This document shows, piece by piece, positions 57,268-64,000 of a stretch of 64,000 bases of DNA. Each line of letters starts with the position of its first letter. The first letter of the stretch is position 1. A program made the position numbers and the translations under genes. Below the pieces are notes generated by a model. It saw only the letters and a program-made list of their open reading frames with translations, had not been told where the DNA came from and made no database searches. This DNA comes from Kalmusia sp. IMI 367209 (lineage: Eukaryota; Ascomycota; Dothideomycetes; Pleosporales; Didymosphaeriaceae). The stretch covers positions 434,001 through 498,000 of the forward strand of contig JAPEUQ010000007.1 of NCBI GenBank assembly GCA_027946365.1, given 5' to 3'.

Positions 57268-58197
57268 TCAGCCCTCCCAAAAACACACAATCCTCACCTC
57301 AATACTCTCCCTCGACCTCAACCCCTCCGTCCCCTCTAGCTCAAACGCCGTATGCGGACACCTCCACGCGCCCTCCCTCAAACTATCATACCCCTTAAAC
57401 ACCACAATCTCATCGTCCCGCATCGCACTCATATACCACCACTCATGCCTCTCACCCTCTTCTCTATGACTTATGACATAATTCCCGCTCCGCACTCCGC
57501 TCCTAAACTCCCTCAGCCTGACCTGATAGTCCTCGTCCGGCACGCTCGTAGCGTCGCACACAGCCAGCGGATCTCTCTGGATGGTCGAAAGAGGGCGCCA
57601 AGCGCCAAGGTACGCGAAGCGCGTGCTCGTGCTATACAGCGCAGAGACATGAGGCGGGAGGCTGATCTCGAGCTGCGTGGCGGCTATATGTGCAGGGTCG
57701 CCCGAGTAGTCGACGTGTGCGTGGCCGGAGGGAATGTCTTGCCAGCGGCCTTTGGCGTCGAGGACGCCTTTGTCCGAGGGTGCGGAGTGCGCGCGGATGA
57801 CGTGGTTGAAGATGAAGGCTGTTGAGGCGCCTGTCCTTGATTCATTCATTCAGTAATGTTTTCTCCATACTTGAATCACTATGTGGTCTTCATACAGGGT
57901 CTTCACCAGCTCCTCTATTTCGGGGTAGTATGTGCGCTTGATGGTTTCTTCGTCAGAAGCGGCTGTGACTCGTTCCTTAGGCGGCAGCTTCACGAGTTGG
58001 AAGCCGTGGGTGTCCAGCATGAAGGTCTTGGATGTCTGACGCGCATCGTGTACAGTCATGGGGCGGGTGTATGTGTCGCTGACGCCGAGGTAGCGGCGCT
58101 TCCAGGAGGATGTGGGTATGGGGATTCCGGTTGCGGGGAAATAGTTGATGTTTGCGATGACATCGCCGTCAGGCTTAGTTTTGGAGCTTTCGGTCAT
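57268..58197 (-). CDS. CmcJ/NvfI (AsaB-like) family oxidoreductase
   Basis: Exon 1 is 58197-57896 and exon 2 is 57835-57268, with a 60-nt intron (GTATGA, TACTGAAT branch, CAAG). The product is 289 aa, matching the usual 270-300. I recognise the fungal family by the early ANINYFPATG, by VKTLTGASTAFIFNHVIR read across the splice, and by HAHVDYSG, in which His and Asp may ligate iron. AWRPLSTIQRDPLAVCDATSV, read in two parts, and EWWYMSAMRDDEIVVFKGYDS with CPHTAFE complete the signature. Relatives act as 2-oxoglutarate/Fe(II)-type or unusual oxidoreductases in secondary metabolism; this copy has no biosynthetic neighbours, so its substrate is unknown. Upstream in-frame ATGs at 58314 and 58353 exist; 58197 gives the usual N-terminus. 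Confidence 0.85.
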
Positions 58198-58965
58198 TTT
58201 GTTCAGTCGGGACGTGCTTTGATAATATGTTAGTAGTGATATTGGGAAAGCGATCGAGTTCGGCCGCGATTGAGCGGCCTCATGTGGAGTTGGCGGGGTC
58301 AGCGGCTCCGCCATTGTGTAGCATGAGGGGTCACAGTTCTTATCTAGGTGCACTGCGACTGCGCATATGACTTTTTAGCAGACATCATAGCATATTTTTC
58401 TAGTTGAAAGAACAGTACTCGTGGCTTGACGAGATGGGACTACGATGAAGATCGGCACTATCGGCGTAGTGGAACTGATACCGAAGTTCAACACCAGCCC
58501 CAAGCATTTGTCAGCGACTGTGCTACCTGTGAGAAGAGCTGGGGGACAATCAGAATTCCAAAATTGAAGCATGAGTAGTGTAAAGTCGACGTCATGAGCA
58601 TGAACAGTTTTCGAAAATTGAAAATGAATGTTGTGGTTTCAGCGGCAATTCCCAAGGTTGAACATACTACACTCACACCATCTGGTACATGGCAATTACA
58701 TCAAGTTAATCCTTCCCTCCCCATACCACTCCGGCTAGCATTACCATCCCGTAAGAAGACGGCCCGAACTTAACGTCGGCCTCATCCGACAAGTAGAAAG
58801 CCTAAGAGTCAAAGTATACAAAGAGGAGGTGCTCACCAAACACGGATAGGTGCACGTTGTAGCATGACCGTAACGCGTTCTGCTCTGCTTGAAAAGCGCG
58901 TCCAAACCAGCCAAATACAAAACTCCTCTTAGACAAAGATTCCACCATTAATTCGAGCGCCGCAA
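58198..58965. other. Intergenic, no gene seen
   Basis: 5' region of the CmcJ/NvfI-like gene and 3' region of the F-box gene. Only short frames. Confidence 0.6.
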
Positions 58966-60477
58966 TTAATCCCCATTGAGGTCTCCCCTCCAGGCTATCT
59001 TCGAGTCGTCCTGTAGTCGATAGAAAGGGCGACTGGCCTCGTCCTCCACAACAACCTTGCAACCTTCAGGTACCGCCTCATGAAGTGCAATTGCACTGCG
59101 ACGAAACTCGGCAGTTTTGCTATGCAGCCAATTGTGATCTTCGGGCGTAGCTTCTGCTTTCCAAGGATCGACCGAAATCCAGTGACCTATTCCTCTGACT
59201 ACCATGCTTCTCAGTCGCGGCCATGCTGAGGTGAGTACTGGGAAAACGTGCGTGTTGAAGAAGACGTCCATCGGTAACGGATCCGTTCGGCTATTGTTAT
59301 TCGGAAGTGTCATTACAAACATGGTGAAGTAATTGTTGTCAGGGCCATGTTCGAATAGGAGCTCGCGAAGCGTTGGTCTGACAGAGCCGATGAAAGAGGC
59401 AACTTCGGCATAGCGATTGTTCTCGTCTGCTACCAGCTTGCTCCTAAGGCTAGGTGCTACACGCGGAACATTGGCGGATACCAGAGCAGTCGAGAGATAG
59501 TGGAAGCTTTGCAGCGTCGAGCATCGGCCTGTCCATTTTCTCAGGTAACCATATGCGGGACCGGGTCTTGCACAACGATGTGCGATGACCACTTGTCGGC
59601 GTAAGTGTTTAAGAGGTTCGGAAAATGTCTGGAGGTTGTTGAAACGGAGATGGCGGAGGGTTGAAGGCTCGATGTTTGAGAGGATGGTGGATAATAGCCT
59701 GTACGATACTGTTCCGCTGAGGCTAACGGCTGTCACTGCAGCGAAGAGTGATGTAGGTGGAACAGCGATCTCGCGTGTGCCACTTGCTGTGTATTAGTAC
59801 ATCTTGAGGGATCATGAAATACGCAGTGCATACGGAAACGCAGTCCAAGAAGTTGATGGTACACTGAAGAAAAAAAATATGGGCGAACGCACGTCATGAA
59901 GGCAAGGTCTATCTCCGTAAGCCTGTTGAAACATCCGAAAGTCCTCCAAAGGATGTCTAAAATGATTAGAAAACATTGCGTCCTATGTCACCAACAACAT
60001 ACGGCTGCCGAAATTAAACTTGTCTCGAGCAAGTGAGTGAGGCGTTGACATAGAAGGGGACAAATGGAGGGGAGGACAATCGATGCTGGTCAGAGTCCAT
60101 CGCAGCACCCGCGTGTCAAAGACAAGACGAGGTCTTCTAGAGAGCAGCTCTATCAAGCTGTTCTGCCTGAGTGTCATGGTTTCCCCATGCAGAGCACATC
60201 TGAGGTGGTCGGGGGGTACTTTTACGTGGAGCTGAAGATTATGTCGACGCCATTCTTCATTGTTGTGGATACTCAGATCGATGTTATGGAAGAGATAGTG
60301 GATCTGCTTAAATCATGAGCATCCTGGAACGATGCTTGAATAATAAGCGCTTACGCAAACACTGTGTAGGGCCTTGGAAGTAAGGCATAGATTCAGGATG
60401 GCTGATGAAGTGCAGTAGAAGAGGGCGAGTTGGCGCAATTCCTCGGGGAGACGCTCGATGATAGTGTAGCCTGCCAT
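58966..60477 (-). CDS. F-box protein with LRR-like C-terminal region
   Basis: Four exons inferred: 60477-60355, 60303-60003, 59956-59834 and 59786-58966, with introns of 51, 46 and 47 nt, each with a GTAAGC/GTATG donor and a CTAAT-like or related branch. The product is 455 aa. The N-terminus IIERLPEELRQLALFYC with LTSKALHSVC is an F-box. Downstream, leucine-rich strands (LRWTL, LTEIDLAFM, REIAVP, AVTAVSLSG, PSTLRHLRFNNLQTF, LRELLFEHG) resemble the degenerate LRR region of the large fungal F-box family that recruits substrates to SCF ubiquitin ligases. The intron set was chosen for frame continuity; the exon 2 to 3 and exon 3 to 4 joins are the best-scoring consensus sites but lack transcript evidence. 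Confidence 0.75.
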
Positions 60478-61276
60478 ACCGGAGCGGCAAACAGGCAGTG
60501 TCAAGTATGAGGGAGAAGGACTCGGGATCATAGAAAGACCTCCTGGAAGAAGCAATGTGGCTTGGTTTGCGAAACGTTGATGCCTGAAGCTGTTGACAGT
60601 ACGCTATAAGAGGGCTGGTGCGCGCTGTGCGTCCGAAGCCTCCTCCTTGCTCGCGACGCCAGGTGGAATTTCGTACAGTACCAGCATGCACCCATCTATT
60701 GGCTGGTTCTCCGGGGGTGGATGATGGATGCAGAGGTGTAGTGTGTCTTGATGTGAGTTTCCCACCTCGCTCCAACCACCCCCGCCGCGCCCGCTCAACG
60801 GCCACAGCATCAGCTGCGCCCCCACGGGGAGCTACGAACCATGATATTCCATCCCGTATACCCTCCCGCGCAGCAGAACCATGGATTGCCGTCGTGGTCT
60901 GCCCGCCGTTGGAGCTTGCGGACATGGCAGCCCGCGAGATTCCGCGCGGGCTAGCGACGACTGCCAGCGCATCACGCACGCATCGCCCAGTTGTCCAATG
61001 GCCCAATACCCGCAAAGCTAGCCACTTCCTGCAGGCGTGCAGTGTCCACAGCATCATGTATCATGTACTCGGTCACCGCCTCTGCTCTGTTTAAGGGCCC
61101 TGCGAATCGCCTCGAGCTCCATCGCTGTGAAACAGCTCAGAAGCACCCGAAGCCTCACTGCACGCCGCACCGGCTGCCCCTCTCGCGACCCCACCACCCC
61201 AACTGGAGACACCGCAACCGCCCACTGGATGTTCGGTAATAATGCCAGCAGCGACTGAATGAGACTACGTGCTGAG
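60478..61276. other. Intergenic, divergent promoter region
   Basis: Spacer between the F-box gene and the next plus-strand gene. Long overlapping frames on both strands here reflect high GC and do not look like real proteins. Confidence 0.55.
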
Positions 61277-62025
61277 ATGGATGCGGCTCCGAATTGCGCT
61301 ATCTGCAATGCTCCAGCTTTCCCCGAGTGTCCCTGCGAGTCGGAACGCCTGCAGATTGCGGTCAAGCAGGCCGAGCAGCGCGCCATGGAGGAGACGCTGA
61401 CCAAGATACGGTGCGTGTTCTCACATCTCCTCGTAGCAGACGGTCACTCACTGCGCTCAGCGACTGGGTCATTTCGCACGCGCGCCAGCATATCCTGAAC
61501 CAGTTCGAACGCCTCACGTCGACCCGAAAGGCCCAGCACTCGGCCTACCTCGCCACGCTCCCCAACTACAGCATCTACATGCAGTACTCGGGCCACCCGC
61601 CGATACACCCCATGTACGTCGAGAACCTGCAGCGCCAGATCGCCGAAGCGCATGCCGAGTTGAAGCGGGGCATCGATGCCGACTGGCGTGCCTCCGTTCT
61701 CCGCTATCCAGACGTGCTCGACTACTTCTACGGCTTGGTCCAGTTGAAACTACCGAATGAAACGTCGCCGCGAGTCGTGGAGCCTCCATTTGCCGCGGCG
61801 GGCTACGCGGATAGAGGCTTCGTGGATCACTCGCGGCTGGCTAAAGAGAAGAAGGAGAGAAAGAAGAGGCGGGACAGCTCTCTAGCGCCACCGGAGAGAG
61901 GAAGATATCGTGAGGAGCCGCCGATGCACGCAGCTCTTGGGCGAGTGCGTGGGCCGCCAGCTGCACCGACCCCGCCCATCGGTGGAGGATACCCTCGGCC
62001 GCCGAGCATGTTTCCTGGGTATTGA
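61277..62025 (+). CDS. Conserved Pezizomycotina protein with N-terminal Cys cluster, unknown function
   Basis: Exon 1 is 61277-61410 and exon 2 is 61461-62025, with a 50-nt intron (GTGCGT...TCAG). The product is 232 aa. Residues 5-18 are NCAICNAPAFPECPC, a CxxC...CxC cluster likely to bind zinc. A helical segment follows (ESERLQIAVKQAEQRAMEETL, split by the fold) that runs through the splice into DWVISHARQHILNQFERL. A conserved body has HPPIHPMYVENLQRQIAEAH, then GIDADWRASVLRYPDVLDYFY, then a Lys/Arg-rich and Pro-rich disordered tail. I know similar uncharacterised proteins throughout filamentous ascomycetes. Function is not established. The alternative ATG at 61259 adds six residues. It is head-to-head with the F-box gene. 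Confidence 0.85.
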
Positions 62026-62905
62026 ACACACTGACTTGATAGGCCCAAACCATGGCCGTTGGCCTGCCGTCAGTCTGCGTTGGGTCAATCTTGGACACGC
62101 ACAGGTTGCGACCCAGACTGGCAAGCTCCAGCAGACTGTAATACGGGCGTTTTGCGTTCCCTCTCTTCCACGTCATCTTTTCAACACGAAGCGAACGACT
62201 TTCACGACTAGCATACAAACGGCGTTCTATCCCCACCCGCTGCAAGCGATTTTCTGCGCTGCAAGGTCGTTGGCGGTTCTTTTGCTTACGCGCATCAAGC
62301 ATAGCATGGAGTTGTAGGATTTCTCTTCTTTCCTGCGCCTGGTACATACCTCTGAACGTGGAGAATAGTATTATCAGAGACATATAAATAGCAAGCCAAT
62401 ACCTATGAAGTTATATCAACTATGAAGTAGAGCTTTGATGGGATACGTGTTCCCATATGGATTTGCAATTTGAATCATATGGAACAGACGCTCGCCATGA
62501 CTGGAGAGTATCATCTCATGGACATTTGAGCAGCCAAGAGCTGCATATCTACAATCTCACACGCATCAATCTCTCCCTCAAGTGCAAGAGAGCGTTACGT
62601 GTGACGTCTATTGTCACCATCCAACCCAGCTATAAACGGCTTAGCTCTCGGCCAATCCTCGGCGTCTCTACCATAGCTCTCATTATACTTTTCTAAAGTT
62701 TACCTGCAACCTGCGTCACTTCGACCTCTTGAGCCTCTGATAAAGCCCCGTGCTATACGCTCACTTGCCTATTCATAAACAGAAAACCTGTACTCATCGG
62801 CTCTTACCTCCACCTTATCCGTTTTGGCTACATCTCGGCGCGCCCTAGAGACCGGTTCTTTTGCATCCTCGATTCGTCGTCGCGCACACGCATTCAGATC
62901 CCAAC
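62026..62905. other. Intergenic, no gene seen
   Basis: 3' region of the Cys-cluster gene and promoter region of the Snu23 gene. No supported frame. Confidence 0.6.
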
Positions 62906-63517
62906 ATGGACAAGAAATCCGGTGCCTATGGGGCCCAGGGCGGAGGCGGAGGCGACACAGATTTCCGCAAGACCTACGACCGAGAGAAATATGCGGCCCT
63001 CGCGAAGGAGCGAGAACAGCGCGAGCGCGAAGAGGGCAAAGCCCGCTACGAAGCCAAGCAGGAAGGCCGGTCCTACCGTCGCCGCGCCTCCACGCCCGAA
63101 GACCTCAAAATGACCGAAGCCCGCACATCCCGCGTCGACGTGGCGAGCCTGATCGGCAAGACGATGCTCGTGCCTGCTGGGTCTGGCGTCGGCAAGCGTG
63201 GGAAATCAGCGGGCTTCTTCTGCGAGGCTTGCGACATGACTTGGCGAGACCATATAAGTTATGTCGAGCATTTGAACTCGAAGCAGCATTTGTCGAATAC
63301 GGGGCAGTCAATGGACGTGAAGAGGGCAACGTTGGAGGATGTCAGAGAGCGATTAAGGTATCTGAGCCGCAAGCGGAAGGAGGCGGCGCAGGTAGAGGAT
63401 TTGGATCTCGATAAGAGATTGGATAAGCGGAGAGAGGAAGAGGAGAGAGAGCGAGAGGAGAAGCGAAGGAAGAGGAATGAGAAGAGGCGGTCTAGGAAGC
63501 AGCAGGATGACTGGTGA
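62906..63517 (+). CDS. SNU23: U4/U6.U5 tri-snRNP protein Snu23 (ZMAT2-like)
   Basis: 203 aa, intronless; the first in-frame ATG is at 62906. Snu23 is a component of the spliceosomal B complex. A charged N-terminus, DFRKTYDREKYAALAKER, is followed by a U1-type C2H2 finger at residues 106-128, CEACDMTWRDHISYVEHL then NSKQH (C106, C109, H122, H128; x2, x12, x5 spacing). TGQSMDVKRATLEDVRERL is the conserved stretch after the finger, and a Lys/Arg/Glu-rich coiled tail (RREEEEREREEKRRKR) ends the protein. Its length and architecture match ZMAT2/Snu23 orthologues. Nuclear; acts in pre-mRNA splicing. Confidence 0.94.
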   Translation: MDKKSGAYGAQGGGGGDTDFRKTYDREKYAALAKEREQREREEGKARYEAKQEGRSYRRRASTPEDLKMTEARTSRVDVASLIGKTMLVPAGSGVGKRGKSAGFFCEACDMTWRDHISYVEHLNSKQHLSNTGQSMDVKRATLEDVRERLRYLSRKRKEAAQVEDLDLDKRLDKRREEEEREREEKRRKRNEKRRSRKQQDDW

Positions 63518-64000
63518 AGCAGAAATGCTGCTCAAGCAGTTACATTGGTCCAGACTGAATGCTAGGGGCTAATCTGCACGTGTGATGTATGGACCCCAGA
63601 GTAGCAAACTCTCAAGGGTCAAGGACGGAGCGTTCATCGAGCATCCTGGCGTTTAGGTTGGACTTTGAAGATACCCAGGCAACATGCCATTACTTGAAAT
63701 TCACTAAATACATATGCAACTATTATTCGTCCGGTTGTTTAGTTTTGCACCATCATCGGATCAATATTGGTCCGCAAGACTGTGCCTCAGATCAGATGTC
63801 ACTTTAGTAAACTACTGCGGGGAAGCGAGCCCTGCGTCGTATCACCGACAGCCCATAGACTCCTCCCCTAAATTATGTGAGCTCCTTCGCAGTTGACGCA
63901 ATCTCGTAGAGCATTGCATTTATAATCAGAATGCCCCGCATTTTCTGTCCCCCTCTGGAGTTGGTTTAGAAAGTCTGCACATAAAGAGCTCTTGTGATTG
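63518..64000. other. Intergenic to window end
   Basis: 3' region of the Snu23 gene and further sequence. No supported gene. Confidence 0.55.

Noticed and set aside
59864..59892. 29-nt intron in the F-box gene
   Set aside because: Too short for a fungal spliceosomal intron; the alternative 47-nt intron at 59787-59833 has better sites and keeps the frame.
60308..61057. Long minus-strand frame of 249 codons upstream of the F-box gene
   Set aside because: Composition is Arg/Ala/Ser-rich, it overlaps the F-box exon in another frame, and it shows no domain; it is a GC-driven shadow.

Overview
The window is nuclear DNA of a filamentous ascomycete, most probably a Dothideomycete of the Capnodiales/Mycosphaerellales type. 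The evidence is that genes are interrupted by 45-75 nt introns with GTATGT/GTAAGT donors, CTAAC/CTGAT-like branch points and YAG acceptors. Two HET-NACHT-ankyrin (fungal NLR) genes are present, together with Pezizomycotina-specific families (BYS1-like, CmcJ/NvfI-like, F-box/LRR). A 5.3 kb block also carries the strong TpA bias left by repeat-induced point mutation (RIP).

Layout. 0.6-3.0 kb: ribosomal protein eL6 and a small secreted protein. 5.0-10.3 kb: a RIP-degraded element without intact ORFs, bounded by 25 bp inverted repeats and flanked by a 10 bp direct repeat. 10.7-21.6 kb: a membrane-anchored short-chain dehydrogenase, a 1045-residue secreted BYS1-headed Cys-repeat protein, an Sds3-like deacetylase-complex subunit and a small BYS1-like protein. 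22.2-33.7 kb: an incompatibility-type island with an uncharacterised 1009-residue protein and two HET-NACHT-ankyrin genes, both broken in this sequence. 34.2-41.0 kb: acetoacetyl-CoA thiolase, tRNA-Ser(UGA), a 3.4 kb gene-free tract with degenerate repeats, and a nucleotide-sugar-type transporter. 43.0-47.6 kb: a single-pass membrane glycoprotein, a short minisatellite and a histidine-phosphatase (PGM-like) protein. 47.6-52.4 kb: a 4.8 kb gene desert with degenerate repeats. 52.4-63.5 kb: a Zn-cluster-like/homeodomain/C2H2 transcription factor, a CmcJ/NvfI-like oxidoreductase, an F-box protein, a conserved Cys-motif protein and the spliceosomal protein Snu23.

Conserved housekeeping genes (eL6, Sds3, thiolase, Snu23) are interleaved with fast-evolving accessory genes. 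There is no evident biosynthetic cluster. The most unusual items are the BYS1-headed repeat protein, with four long Cys modules and dibasic KR sites, and the island of two NLR-type genes whose breaks lie in homopolymers or at a RIP-type stop codon. Splice junctions were inferred by eye from consensus sites and reading-frame continuity; no alignment or transcript data were available.
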